From positions 9,073 to 55,873 of the forward strand of contig NZ_JAJFAU010000012.1 in the NCBI RefSeq assembly GCF_022614595.1: a DNA stretch of 46,801 nucleotides, written 5' to 3'. A program made the position numbers and the translations under genes. Below are positions 25,886 through 34,484 of the stretch, piece by piece. Position 1 is the first letter of the stretch, and every line of letters starts with the position of its first letter. This stretch comes from Streptomyces sp. CNQ085. GTDB taxonomy: Bacteria; Actinomycetota; Actinomycetes; Streptomycetales; Streptomycetaceae. The notes below the pieces were generated by a model. It worked only from the letters and a program-made list of their open reading frames with translations, made no database searches and was not told the DNA's origin.

Positions 25886-26508
25886 GCTTCCCCCATGGCC
25901 CTTTCGGGCATGGGAGGTGCCCCCAGCGCCTCCTCCACCCGACCCACCGCGGCGAAGATCTCCGGCGCCGCCCGGCGGATGAACCGCCCCACCACGCTGT
26001 CGTCCCCGTAGCGGCCCCGAATCTCGGCCACCCGCTCCTCGGCGGTGGTCCGCTCCCCGTCGGGCGTCGTCGTCATGTCGCAGTAGACCAGCGCGTCCAC
26101 CAGCAACCGGTCCTCCAGCAACGGGAACTCCGCCTCCAGCACCTCCCGCAGCCCGCGCTCCTCGGCCTCCAGCAGAGCGAACGAGTGGTTCGCCACCAAC
26201 CGCACCAACCGCTCGTCCGCACCATGCTCATCCCGCAGGAACCGAGCCCCGTCCAGCGGATGGAAGCCCGTCACGGCCAGCTTCGGCGCGTACCCCACGT
26301 CATGCAGCGTGGCAGCGGCCACCAGGAGTTCTGAGCTCTCGCCCAGGATCCTCGCGAGGTCGGCCGTGCGCCTCGCCACCCCTTGGGAGTGCGCCCATCG
26401 TCGAGGAAGCACAGTAGCGAGCTCCGCTTCGCCTACGCGCCTCGCCCAGTCCACCATTGCCCTGTCCATGGCTTGGTCTATGCCCATGAGGCATAACTGA
26501 CAGTCCAC
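25867..26508 (-). CDS. HD-domain phosphohydrolase-like protein
   Basis: A protein of 206-213 residues with an HD signature: H in RRWAHSQGVARRTADL, then the HD pair in VAAATLHDVGYAP and a trailing conserved Asp in LVDALVYCDMTT. Such proteins are metal-dependent phosphatases or phosphodiesterases of nucleotides. The start is uncertain: GTG at 26508 has GAAGGGA before it, ATG at 26487 gives the more usual N-terminus. It ends convergently into the NUDIX gene and its upstream side faces the IS remnant that begins about 45 bases away. Confidence 0.78.
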   Translation of the reverse strand: MDCQLCLMGIDQAMDRAMVDWARRVGEAELATVLPRRWAHSQGVARRTADLARILGESSELLVAAATLHDVGYAPKLAVTGFHPLDGARFLRDEHGADERLVRLVANHSFALLEAEERGLREVLEAEFPLLEDRLLVDALVYCDMTTTPDGERTTAEERVAEIRGRYGDDSVVGRFIRRAAPEIFAAVGRVEEALGAPPMPERAMGEAQSRRG

Positions 26509-26550
26509 GGGAATCCCTTCGGGGCAGGGGGCTATGCAATGAAAGTCTCC

Positions 26551-27330
26551 CCTAGATGGTGCCCCGTAACTACTGGTCACGGGTGAGATGATCTTGTTGT
26601 GGCTGGTGTGGTCACGGCGTCGAAGCTGTCCTGGACAGCCCCGTTCACCGGGCTGAGCCCGCGGCGGTTCGGCAAACCGATCAACGCACTGCGGCGCGAG
26701 GGTGCCGATGCCGTGCGGCGGGGCCGACCGTGGTCGCTGCCGCTTCAAGAACCGGGTACTGCTGATGGTCGCGTACTGGCGCACCAACCTCACCCTGCGG
26801 CGGCTCGCCCCGCTCTTCGGCATCTCGAAGTCCGCGGCCGACCGGATCATCGACCACCTCGGGCCTCCGGTGGGCCCTGCAGCAACGTCGGCGGTTCCGC
26901 AAGAACACCGTGCTGATCATGGACGGCACGCTGGTGCCCACCTGCGACCGGGCCGTGGCCGCCTCCAGCAAGAACTACCGCTACCCCACCAACCACCAGT
27001 TCGTCATCGATGCCGACCCCCTCCCCCAGACTCCGTCCGGGGCCCCACGGTCGTCGCCGTCGGCAGGACCATGGTGATTACCGACGGTGGTTATCGAGGC
27101 ACCGGCCTGGTCATCCCGCACCACCACCGACACAAGGCCGAGGACCTATCAGCCTGGAAGGAGGACCACAACGCCTCGCACCGCCGCACCCGAATCAAGC
27201 GCATCTTCGCCTGGATCAAGATTTTGGAAGATCCTGTGCGACTGCCCCCTGAGGGACGACGGCGTCCATCACACCGTGCTGGGCATCGCTCGCCTGCACA
27301 ACTTCCGCCTCGCTGATGAGCAGACGAGCA
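26551..27330 (+). mobile_element. Degenerate IS5-family element (left end kept, transposase broken)
   Basis: Pseudogene copy of the element that is intact at 31475-32248. The frame starts at 26599 (MAGVVTAS), shifts near 26745 and again near 26865, and loses a segment after VIDAD. The final part carries IVITDGGYRGTGL-like DNA (a DDE Asp), but the catalytic Glu of RARVEHTFARMK in the intact copy is here Lys in RTRIKRIFAWIK. The left terminus CCTAGATGGTGCCCCGTAA (26551-26569) resembles the right terminus of the other copy (32301-32319, reversed). No matching right end follows this copy. Confidence 0.8.
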
Positions 27331-27332
27331 GG

Positions 27333-28181
27333 TCAATCAGCGTGCCCAAGACGTTTACGGGACACCATCCAGTCACGGAACTGGCGGGCCCGCTCCATCA
27401 CAGACGCCAGTTCCTCCCGCGATGGGTGCTCTGGCAAGAGGATCGTGTGGTACAGAACCAGATTGTTGAGCGCACTCTTGAGATTCGCCAGGTCTGACCG
27501 ATAGGCGCGTCGATCTCGCAGTTCGTGGTCGAGCCACTCCTCCGCCATCAGCTCCTCGGCGGGGGCGAAGGGATCGATACTGAGTTCTGCATCGTGCCCG
27601 TCGAGTTCCACCCATCCCTGGTACGCCTTGTACGCAGCTTGGATGACCTCGTTGGCCAGGTTCTCAGGAGTCTTCGGCTGCACCCCTCTGCTCCCGTTCC
27701 CGAAGAACTGATCGAACAAGTCAGTGTTCGGAGCCTCAACCTGGACATGATCGTTCCCGGATGCGGCCGCCCGGGCGTTCCCTTCACCTTCCATGTCCTC
27801 GAAGAGGTCATCGACCGGGGCATCCATGGGACCTTCAACCCGGCCACGCCCGTTTTCAGGTGCGGCCCCCGAGGCCTCCCCTTCACCGTGGGCGGCATGC
27901 CACAGTGCCGCGAACCGGTTGACCTCGGCCTCGATGTCGTCGATTCGGGGACGGGCCTCCTTCGCAAGCTCCTCCACAACCAGCTCAACCACACCCCAGC
28001 TGGGTAAAGTCGGTTTGGTGAAAGCGTCATGGATCTTGGTGTGGCTGCACACCTCCTTGCCGACCATTTCCTGAAGCCTGCGGGCCGAGAGGAACCCAGC
28101 CTTCTTACGCAATGCGTGCAGAGCATCGTTCAGATCCCTCAAGGGACCTTCAGGAAGATCGGGCTTTTTCCACTCCCGCAT
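27333..28181 (-). CDS. Helix-turn-helix protein with long acidic C-terminal part
   Basis: A 282-residue protein. Residues 12-75 (PLRDLNDALHALRKKAGFLS, then RRLQEMVGKEVCSHTKIHDAF) have the XRE-like pattern found at the N-terminus of many Streptomyces NTPase and signalling proteins. A Glu/Gly/Asp-rich disordered section (105-165) is followed by a helical C-terminal region (ENLANEVIQAAYKAYQGWVEL to the end) that I do not recognise; no ATPase or TPR domain follows. The stop is just right of the IS remnant, and a perfect palindrome lies 30 bases upstream of the start. Possibly a truncated or reduced member of that family. Confidence 0.65.
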   Translation of the reverse strand: MREWKKPDLPEGPLRDLNDALHALRKKAGFLSARRLQEMVGKEVCSHTKIHDAFTKPTLPSWGVVELVVEELAKEARPRIDDIEAEVNRFAALWHAAHGEGEASGAAPENGRGRVEGPMDAPVDDLFEDMEGEGNARAAASGNDHVQVEAPNTDLFDQFFGNGSRGVQPKTPENLANEVIQAAYKAYQGWVELDGHDAELSIDPFAPAEELMAEEWLDHELRDRRAYRSDLANLKSALNNLVLYHTILLPEHPSREELASVMERARQFRDWMVSRKRLGHAD

Positions 28182-28210
28182 CCCGCCTCCGTGCTGTCAG
28201 AAGTCATCAG

Positions 28211-28223
28211 GTCCTGTCAGGAC
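28211..28223. promoter_or_regulatory. Palindrome upstream of the HTH gene
   Basis: GTCCTGTCAGGAC, a 6-1-6 perfect palindrome, lies 30 bases upstream of the 28181 start codon (minus strand). It could be an autoregulatory operator for the helix-turn-helix protein. Confidence 0.4.
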
Positions 28224-28352
28224 AGAATGGCATCGAGGCGTCGCATCCCGTCCGTAGACGTAAGACTTCGTATTGATCGTCAGGATACGTTCTAGTCGGT
28301 GAAGCGGCATCAAAGCTGGTCAACGGCATCGCTTCACACACAAAGGACACCG

Positions 28353-28502
28353 ATGAACCAGATCACCGACCGAACGCTTCTGCTGTTGCTCGTGGGAGCA
28401 CTCACGGCCTACCTCGCATTCCAGACCCCCGAACTTGGAGCGGCCATCGTGGTGGCGGCAGCGGTCGTGGCGCTTCTCCACAGTCTGCTCTCCAGGGAGT
28501 AA
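28353..28502 (+). CDS. Small membrane protein
   Basis: A 49-residue protein, mostly two hydrophobic segments: TLLLLLVGALTAYLAF and GAAIVVAAAVVALLHSLL around a short loop with FQTPELG. An AAGGAC ribosome site precedes the ATG. Short two-helix proteins of this pattern are frequent in Streptomyces accessory regions; I know no function. It is divergent from the HTH gene and lies next to the Tn3 remnant. Confidence 0.6.
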   Translation: MNQITDRTLLLLLVGALTAYLAFQTPELGAAIVVAAAVVALLHSLLSRE

Positions 28503-28707
28503 CAGGGCGGGACATCCGGTAGTGCTGCTGAAGAGACGCGGGGTGATCAGCAACGTGGTCATCCCGCGATGCCAAGCGCTCCTCAGTGGCCTCCCAGCCC
28601 ATGCTGACGTCGCTCGTGGTGCCGATGCGTGCAGGACGCTGAGGTCGTCAAGGAGTGCGCCTGGCACGTTCACCAGTCCGTGAGCCGACTCCTCCCGGCT
28701 TTGGCCA
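28503..28707. other. Gap beside the Tn3 remnant
   Basis: I see no gene here; the stretch separates the small membrane protein gene from the Tn3 transposase remnant. Confidence 0.4.
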
Positions 28708-28940
28708 GTCTCCCCCATCGACGTCATCGTCAAGGTCGACGGCGTCCAGGTCGCGCAGCGGCCGCAACCCGTCGACCGGCTTAGAGGCGAGGAAGCTGTA
28801 GCGGACCAGGCAGTTGAGGTACTTGTGCTTGAGCGGGACAACCGGGCGACGTCCTCGTCTTTGACCTCGTGTCCTTCGGCGCGGAGCTGGGCGACCGCGG
28901 CGTCGATGTAGCGTGTCATCCAGAGCGTATCTGAGGCAAA
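28708..28940 (-). pseudogene. Tn3-family transposase C-terminal remnant
   Basis: Two frames together give the C-terminus of a Tn3-type transposase: TLWMTRYIDAAVAQLRAEGH and HEVKDEDVARL (28839-28940) in one frame, then PLKHKYLNCLVRYSFLASKP and the following DGLRPLRDLDAVDLDDD in another (28708-28836). The frameshift and missing upstream part show this is debris. Tn3 elements end with this region near an inverted repeat, so a transposon end once lay here. Confidence 0.7.
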
Positions 28941-29062
28941 CAGGTGAGCTGGTGCTGTTTGTGTAGGTAGAGCGCTCGTGGTCGCGTCCGCACGAGACAC
29001 GACCGCAGCGACTTACTGTCATGCGATAATCACTCATCGCGCATGACAGCCAGGGGGGATGA

Positions 29063-29509
29063 ATGACTGAAGTACTGATCAAGCGGGGCGTCTCTGGTCT
29101 CCCGAGCGTGCCGCGCAGCGGCACACCGGGCGCCTACCCATACGAGGCGATCAAGGTCGCGAAGCTGCTTCGGGCGGAGGGCCTCACGGTCTCGTTCGAA
29201 GACGAGAAGCTCGACCGAGAGTATGTGACCCACGATGCAGGTGAGTTCTGGCTGCCGATCCTTGCGTTCGGCGCCGGAATCACCTCGAATGTCCTCAGTG
29301 GCGTCCTGGTCGAGTTGATCAAGAGCTACCTGCCTTCTCGTTCCGGGAGCGATCAGCAGCCTGATGTCGAGCAGCCCCTGCTGCACCTGGAGGTCATCCG
29401 GGGCGATGAGCGGATCGTCCTGGACGGCTCCGTGCAGGACGTGCTCACGGCAGCCGAGCAGCTCCGCAGTGGAGGTACCGACGAGCCTGAGGGGCTTCCT
29501 CGTGCGTGA
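29063..29509 (+). CDS. Hypothetical protein, first of a two-gene unit
   Basis: A 148-residue protein. The first half contains PYEAIKVAKLLRAEGLTVSF with charged surroundings, the middle has a hydrophobic stretch (FWLPILAFGAGITSNVLSGVLVELI) that could be membrane-associated or a buried helix pair, and the C-terminus is acidic with a beta-like EVIRGDERIVLDGSV segment. I do not recognise a family. The GTG of the next gene overlaps its end by 8 bases, so the two proteins probably work together. The base composition is lower in G+C than the flanking core genes, consistent with a transferred cassette. Confidence 0.65.
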   Translation: MTEVLIKRGVSGLPSVPRSGTPGAYPYEAIKVAKLLRAEGLTVSFEDEKLDREYVTHDAGEFWLPILAFGAGITSNVLSGVLVELIKSYLPSRSGSDQQPDVEQPLLHLEVIRGDERIVLDGSVQDVLTAAEQLRSGGTDEPEGLPRA

Positions 29510-30110
29510 GCGGTTCCGGCAGTGCGAGGCTGAAGCCGAGGGGGCGCGGAGTGCGAGCCACCCTGACCAGCATGCCAAAGAGGATCTTCTCCGTCTCCGC
29601 GCAGAGCTGCGAGAGATTATGGACCGGTCAGAGGGAAACGATCCGGAGCTGTTCGAGCGCGCTCACAGGCTGCTGGATGAGGTGGGCGGAATCATCCGCC
29701 GTAACTATCGGGAGTCATGCGGTCTGGAGTACCGCGAAGGTGCCTACTATCGTGAGTGCCCAGTCGACCTTGCGCACCTCCGACTGGGGCTGAGCCCCGA
29801 GATACGGGTCCGCGGCTCCGAATGTTCTATCTGTGGTGCAGATCCTGACGACTGTGACCATATCCCGGGCAATGAGTACGACGGGCAAGTATGCAACAGC
29901 CTCATCACGGATTACGAGATCGAAGCGGTTGCGTTGGTTGGTCGGCCGCGGTGGCAGGTAACCAGAATCACCAGCCTCGAAGTCAGTGTTGAGGACCTCC
30001 GACAGGCATTGGGCCCAGCATTCACGCCAGGGGTCAGAGTCAGCTGTGACCATTGTCTTTCGGGCTGCCAGGGTCTTATGTCGGATTTCCAGGCGGCAAG
30101 CCACAGTTGA
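29502..30110 (+). CDS. Hypothetical protein with a CxxC-type cysteine cluster
   Basis: A protein of about 202 residues. Residues 1-70 are helical and charged (RLRAELREIMDRSEGNDPELFERAHRLLDEVGG), followed by a His/Cys-rich block SECSICGADPDDCDHIPG and then EYDGQVC, which could bind a metal, and a beta-rich C-terminal part with SCDHCLSGC. The CSICGxDPxDCxH pattern is recurrent in uncharacterised actinobacterial proteins in my memory, but no function is known to me. GAGGGG lies 7 bases before the GTG. It is co-translated with the preceding gene. Confidence 0.6.
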   Translation: MRERFRQCEAEAEGARSASHPDQHAKEDLLRLRAELREIMDRSEGNDPELFERAHRLLDEVGGIIRRNYRESCGLEYREGAYYRECPVDLAHLRLGLSPEIRVRGSECSICGADPDDCDHIPGNEYDGQVCNSLITDYEIEAVALVGRPRWQVTRITSLEVSVEDLRQALGPAFTPGVRVSCDHCLSGCQGLMSDFQAASHS

Positions 30111-30184
30111 GCGCGAGTCATAGCCCAGTTGCCTTGGAGTGCTCCCGATCACGGGACATCCCGAGCTGCCAGGCGCTCGTTATG

Positions 30185-30815
30185 ACTCCGCTTGATAGCT
30201 GCTCGTGGACCGGCTTGGTGTCGGCCCTCGGCCGAGGCGGCGTCGCAGTTCGAGGTTCTCGCTCTGAGCGGCTTCGAGGGCCTGTCTCAGGGCCTGGACC
30301 TCGTCGCGGTGCTGTCGTTTGAGCTCGGTGAGCTGGGCGGTGAGGATGCGCACGACGCTGCTGGGCGAGCCGTCGGGCGGCTGTGGCGGGTGGCTTCGCT
30401 GCTGGGCTCTCGGCTGGTTGCCGTTCGACATCGAACCCGCTGAGCTCGTGGTAGGTGTGGCAGGAGAGTACAGCCCGCAACCGCACCGCGATCATCGACT
30501 CCGCGAACCTGGCTGGCCCCGGATCGAGCGCGGTGAACTCCGGTCCCTCACCGGTCCGCAGCCAGGTCAGGAAGGCCCCGAAGTCCTCCAGCGCCACTGC
30601 GTCCCAGGCCAGCCCAGACATGTCGAGGTACTACCACCACAGCGCCAGCGCTCGACCGTGGGACTTGACCGTGTTCGGCGAGACCTTCTGCGTCCGCAGG
30701 TACTCCAGGTACTCCTCCGCCGGCTCCACCACGCGGTGGTCCCGGCCCAGCACCGTCCACGTCCGTTCGCCGGTGCTGAGGGTGAGGCGTTGCGTACGGA
30801 ACCCGGATACACAGT
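30185..30815 (-). pseudogene. Tn554-like recombinase and DUF6262 remnants
   Basis: Reading the minus strand, an N-terminal tyrosine-recombinase region begins near 30815 (LSTGERTWTVLGRDHRVVEP, then EEYLEYLRTQKVSPNTVKSH), interrupted by an in-frame TAG at 30631-30633 inside ALWW-stop-YLDMSGLAW, and continues to SCHTYHELSGFDV near 30450. In another frame, 30185-30430 encodes a coiled coil (LTAQLTELKRQHRDEVQALR and so on) like the C-terminus of DUF6262 (TnpC) proteins. Together they look like the two ends of a Tn554-type unit fused by deletion. The recombinase match is firm; the DUF6262 match is less so. Confidence 0.6.
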
Positions 30816-31035
30816 CCGCGACAGCGCGCAGCGCACCCCAAGGGCTGTCCCACTACTCCGTCTCGACGGCAGGTGGGGTTGAGTGCTGGTGCGATGAGGC
30901 CGGTACCGGATGCAGCCTCCTGGCAGCCACCGGACCGTAGGGGCTGGCAGGATGTTCCTCATGTCCACGTGCCGAAAGGCCGATGCCGCGTAGGCGGCCC
31001 GGCGCGCTCAACAGGCGCCCCGTGTCGCGTGGAGC

Positions 31036-31443
31036 TTGCCTCCAGACCGGATTCACGGCCTCTCTGCCCGAACCAGCGTCGCGATAGATCGAGTGGAACG
31101 GTTCTCGGGCGACTACTACGTGTACTCCGGCGCCACCGACCGTGCGCTGCGCCGGTACCGAGCATTTCTGCAACTAGTGGGACGTCGGCCCCTGTATCCG
31201 CAGGATGCGGAGTGTCCGTGCCGCGGCTGTTCTTTCGACGACGTGCGGCATGCCCGCGACGTGCTCGAGGATGTCGTGCGGCAGTTGCCTTCTTGGCCCC
31301 GCACCGAAATCGAGCGCCGAGTGCGTGTCCTGGATGCCAGGTATGTCGAGCGTACCCTGCCGGATCCCTTCGCCACTCATCGTCAGTGGCATTCTGACCT
31401 CTGGTGGCGGCGCCGTCTGGCTGGCGGCCGGGAAGCTGGATGA
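31036..31443 (+). CDS. Hypothetical protein
   Basis: A protein of up to 135 residues. From VERFSGDYYVYSGATDRALR onward it has a compact, Arg/Cys-rich pattern (PLYPQDAECPCRGCSFDDVRHARDVLEDVV) that suggests a metal-binding or nucleic-acid-related fold. No family recognised. The opening TTG at 31036 is weak; the GTG at 31093, just before that segment, is an alternative start. The stop is about 30 bases before the intact transposase gene. Confidence 0.5.
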   Translation: MPPDRIHGLSARTSVAIDRVERFSGDYYVYSGATDRALRRYRAFLQLVGRRPLYPQDAECPCRGCSFDDVRHARDVLEDVVRQLPSWPRTEIERRVRVLDARYVERTLPDPFATHRQWHSDLWWRRRLAGGREAG

Positions 31444-31457
31444 GGAGCCCAAGCTAT

Positions 31458-32319
31458 GGTGAAATGATCAATGCATGGCTGGTGTGATCACGGTGTCGCA
31501 GCCGTCCTGGATTGGTCTGTTCACTGGGCTGAGCCTGCGCTGCTTCGCCAAACTGGTGACCGCCCTGCGCCGTGAGGGAGCGGATGCGGTCCGCCGAGGC
31601 CGACCGTGGAGCCTGCCTCTGGAGGACCGCGTCTTGCTGGTAGCGGCATATTGGAGAATCAACTTGACGCTGAGGCAGCTCGCCCTGCTGTTCGGAATCT
31701 CCAAGTCCGCGGCCGACCGCATCATCAACCGCCTCGGACCGCAGCTCGCCCTGCGGCCGCGCCGACGGTTCCGCAAGGACGCCGTGCTCATCGTGGACGG
31801 CACCCTGGTGCCCACCCGTGACCACACGGTGGCCGAGCAGTCGAAAAACTACCGGTACTCCACCAGCCACCAGGTCATCATCGACGCCGACACCCGGCTG
31901 GTCGTCGCCGTTGGCCGGCCTCTGCCCGGCAACCGCAACGACTACAGGGCATGGGAGCTGTCCGGAACGAAGGCCGCCATCGGCGCAACCCCCACGGTGA
32001 TCGCCGACGGTGGTTACCGCGGCACTGGGCTGGTGATCCCGCACCGCCGCGAACGCGGCCAGAGTGAACTCCCGGCCTGGAAGGAAGAGCATAACCGCTC
32101 ACACCGCAAAGTCCGCGCCCGAGTAGAGCACACCTTCGCCCGTATGAAGAGCTGGAAGAATCTTCGCGACTGCCGCTTGAAGGGCGATGGCGTGCATCAC
32201 GCCATACTCGGCATTGCCTGCCTGCACAACTTCGCCCTCGCCGGGTAGTCAGAGGCAGCGGGGGCGAGCCTGCCCCTGAGGACCTTGAGCCAGTTGATCA
32301 TTACGGGACCACCTTTAGG
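31458..32319 (+). mobile_element. IS5-family insertion sequence with intact transposase
   Basis: Holds the intact transposase gene and a right terminus CCTAAAGGTGGTCCCGTAA (reverse strand, 32301-32319). Homology to the degenerate copy starts near 31458 (GGTGA-ATGATC), but no left terminus like that of the other copy is seen upstream, so the left end seems lost. Direct orientation relative to the copy at 26551. Confidence 0.7.
31475..32248 (+). CDS. IS5-family DDE transposase
   Basis: A 257-residue transposase. The N-terminal region has a helix-turn-helix (LTLRQLALLFGISKSAADRI), and the catalytic triad is visible as Asp in VLIVDGTLVPT, Asp in TVIADGGYRGTGL, and Glu in RARVEHTFARMKSWKNLRDC. 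The C-terminal VHHAILGIACLHNF motif is typical of this group. All parts are intact and in one frame, so the protein should be functional. It could in principle act on the ends of both copies. Confidence 0.9.
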   Translation: MAGVITVSQPSWIGLFTGLSLRCFAKLVTALRREGADAVRRGRPWSLPLEDRVLLVAAYWRINLTLRQLALLFGISKSAADRIINRLGPQLALRPRRRFRKDAVLIVDGTLVPTRDHTVAEQSKNYRYSTSHQVIIDADTRLVVAVGRPLPGNRNDYRAWELSGTKAAIGATPTVIADGGYRGTGLVIPHRRERGQSELPAWKEEHNRSHRKVRARVEHTFARMKSWKNLRDCRLKGDGVHHAILGIACLHNFALAG

Positions 32320-32764
32320 TGATCTGCAGTCATGCTTTGCATCCTATGCCGGTGCACTGATATCCGCACTCAGAGTGGGCTTTTGTCCCCAACGTCGGAT
32401 AATCGAGTACTGTGCGGTATCTCGATGCTTGGCAGCGAGGCTTCGAGCGGATGTGGTGCCTAATTATTCGCAGACTGGATGTCTCCGTACGGAGACAGGG
32501 GAGATCTTCATGAGCTACCTGATCAAGCGCTCACCGCCAGCATTTTTCTGAGGCCGCTGGTCAAGCGCTGTGGCGGTCGAAATTCTACGCGAGCCGTGTG
32601 TGAGCAGACAGGGTGAGCAGGGTGGCGTGGCAGTTGAGGTCCACAAGGGCTCCGGTTTGGGAAAGGATCTCCCGGCAGAGGTCGGCCTCAGACGGGACGC
32701 TGCTGTTGTCCTCGTAAGGTCGCGGGCTCAAGCCCCATGGGTAGTCCACTCGATGGTGGGTGTT
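32320..32764. other. Gap with a tRNA-like 3' fragment
   Basis: I see no convincing gene in this low-G+C stretch. Around 32710-32745 the sequence CTCGTAAGGTCGCGGGCTCA and following bases looks like the anticodon loop and T arm of a tRNA, but the T stem is imperfect and the 5' half is missing; it could be a worn att-site remnant. Confidence 0.35.
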
Positions 32765-34480
32765 TCATGGGGTCGGGGGTTCCGCGTTGTTGACTGCGAC
32801 GATCAGGTGAGGGTCGATTCGGGCCCAAAAGGCGCTGCCGTCGCGCTGGAGAGCTCCTTCGAAGCGCAAGGTCTGGATGCGTTCCCATGCCGCCGCAGTA
32901 TCGTCGATGGCCAGTCGCAGCTGTGCTTCAGGAAGACTTGGAGTGAGTTCACGGCGCTGTAGCTGCCTGATGACCAGGTTGTCGTAAGAGACCCAGTTGC
33001 TTCCGTGCCGGGTCGCGGTGAGGCCCATCGCGGCCAGAGCATCCGTGACGCGGTCGATGTCGGCCACAGGCATGTACGCGCCCTGTAGATGGGCATGGGG
33101 CCGTGAGGGAGCGGAATGGTTGTTGGTGAACGGCTCCATTTCGGTGCGGCGGGTGTTGCGGATGAGAAAAATATTCTGTCCGTCCTCAGTAACCAGTTGC
33201 GTGCGCTCTGCGTTCCACGTGCCGGACGTCACTGTGTCTTGGGCGACGGCGCGGGCCTGACGGCGGTCTGGGAGCAGGATGCTGTCACCCCTTTCGACTG
33301 TGTTGAGGGCTTGGCGGAAGTTAGTTCGGGCCTGGTCGGCTTCATCCCTGGAGGGAGGGGGCAGAGGCTTGGTGATGGGGTGCAGCAGCTTCTCGGCGAG
33401 GGCGGCCAGCAGGGACCCGTCCTGCACCGTGCGGCCGTAGGAGCCGAGCCAGTCCTGGCCTAGTCCGGCGCCCAGCAGGCTGCCCGTCATGGACGCCAGG
33501 GTGTCGGTGTCTGCACCGTCCTGGCGGGCAGGAATGACGATCCCCCGCTCGGGTCTGGCGGCGGATCGGGCTGCGAGGTAAATGGCGGCGACTGCGCACA
33601 AGGTCCCGGAGCCTCGCGTTCTCGTCCAGGTCAACCCGTGTGACTTGAGAAAGACGGAGGGGGCGCTGAGCGCACCGTCGTCGACGGTGGCGCGTGCGCT
33701 TCCGAGGAGCTCTTCCACCTCCTGCACGGTCTCATCCCAGACCCGCCCGTAGCCGCCAGGGAACACCTGGGTGGCGGCGTCGAGCCAAGAACGGTCCAGG
33801 CTCTGCCATACGGGCTCGCGCCAGTCCTTCAAGCCGTCCAGCGTCGCCTCGATCAACCACCCGTAGGCGAGCGGTGCTGGTTGACGCAGGCTGACCCACA
33901 ACGCATACGCGTGTACCAGGGCGCCCAAGAGGGCGCGCGGGTGCCCATGCGTCGTCGTGGCGTCTTGGACTACGTCGGTGGCCAGGACACCGAAGGAACT
34001 CTCGTGGTGGGCGATGACATGGGGCGCGATGCGCATGGCCGCGCCGTTTGCGCCAGTGTTGAAGTATTTTTCCTGATCATCGGCCCTTTTACCCCAAGCC
34101 GTGCCCTGCTTCTCCCAGGCACGGCAAGCTCGTTTGACGCTGGCTCCTGCGCCCCGTTCGTAGTCGAGAAGGAACGGCCACTCGACACGCTTCAGCCAGG
34201 ACAGCCAGTCGTTACCTGCAGTGAGACGGGCGCGGGCTACGGCGATCAGCATCTGGGTGTCGTCGCTGTACTCGCCGGGGCCGATGTCTTCAGGGAGAGG
34301 CCGAAAGCGGCTGCCGGCCAGCCGCTGCCAGGGGAAGAACCGCCCCGAGGCCTGGCTGAGTGACGGCAGCGAGCGGGTGCGGTCACGCCGTTCGTAGGGC
34401 CAGCCCATGGCGTCCCCGACGGCGGCGCCCACCATTATGCCGCGGGCCCGGTCGGCCCATGGGTGCAGCTCGACGTTCAC
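32765..34480 (-). CDS. ADP-ribosylglycohydrolase with extra C-terminal domain
   Basis: Removes ADP-ribose from modified targets. The 571-residue protein has the ARH signature: ARGIMVGAAVGDAMG near residue 12, GEYSDDTQM at residues 69-77 (Mg-binding S72/D73/D74), NTGANGAAMRIAPH and DGADTDTLASMTGSLLGAGL (the second metal-site Asp pair). The family is usually 300-350 residues; about 170 extra residues follow, starting with a disordered linker and then a compact region (ADIDRVTDALAAMGLTATRH, through SYDNLVIRQLQRREL). Its ATG lies 4 bases after the DarT-like gene. As an eraser of ADP-ribosylation it is a probable antidote to that toxin. Confidence 0.9.
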   Translation of the reverse strand: MNVELHPWADRARGIMVGAAVGDAMGWPYERRDRTRSLPSLSQASGRFFPWQRLAGSRFRPLPEDIGPGEYSDDTQMLIAVARARLTAGNDWLSWLKRVEWPFLLDYERGAGASVKRACRAWEKQGTAWGKRADDQEKYFNTGANGAAMRIAPHVIAHHESSFGVLATDVVQDATTTHGHPRALLGALVHAYALWVSLRQPAPLAYGWLIEATLDGLKDWREPVWQSLDRSWLDAATQVFPGGYGRVWDETVQEVEELLGSARATVDDGALSAPSVFLKSHGLTWTRTRGSGTLCAVAAIYLAARSAARPERGIVIPARQDGADTDTLASMTGSLLGAGLGQDWLGSYGRTVQDGSLLAALAEKLLHPITKPLPPPSRDEADQARTNFRQALNTVERGDSILLPDRRQARAVAQDTVTSGTWNAERTQLVTEDGQNIFLIRNTRRTEMEPFTNNHSAPSRPHAHLQGAYMPVADIDRVTDALAAMGLTATRHGSNWVSYDNLVIRQLQRRELTPSLPEAQLRLAIDDTAAAWERIQTLRFEGALQRDGSAFWARIDPHLIVAVNNAEPPTP

Positions 34481-34484
34481 GTGC

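Noticed and set aside
26702..27316. Open frame inside the degenerate IS as a whole gene
   Set aside because: It crosses segments that align in different frames to the intact transposase; it is a pseudogene.
32285..32551. Short plus-strand frame after the intact IS
   Set aside because: It starts inside the IS right end, has no ribosome site and no recognisable product.
32765..34480. DarG macrodomain antitoxin
   Set aside because: The motifs (GEYSDDTQM, DGADTDT) are of the ADP-ribosylglycohydrolase family, not a macrodomain.
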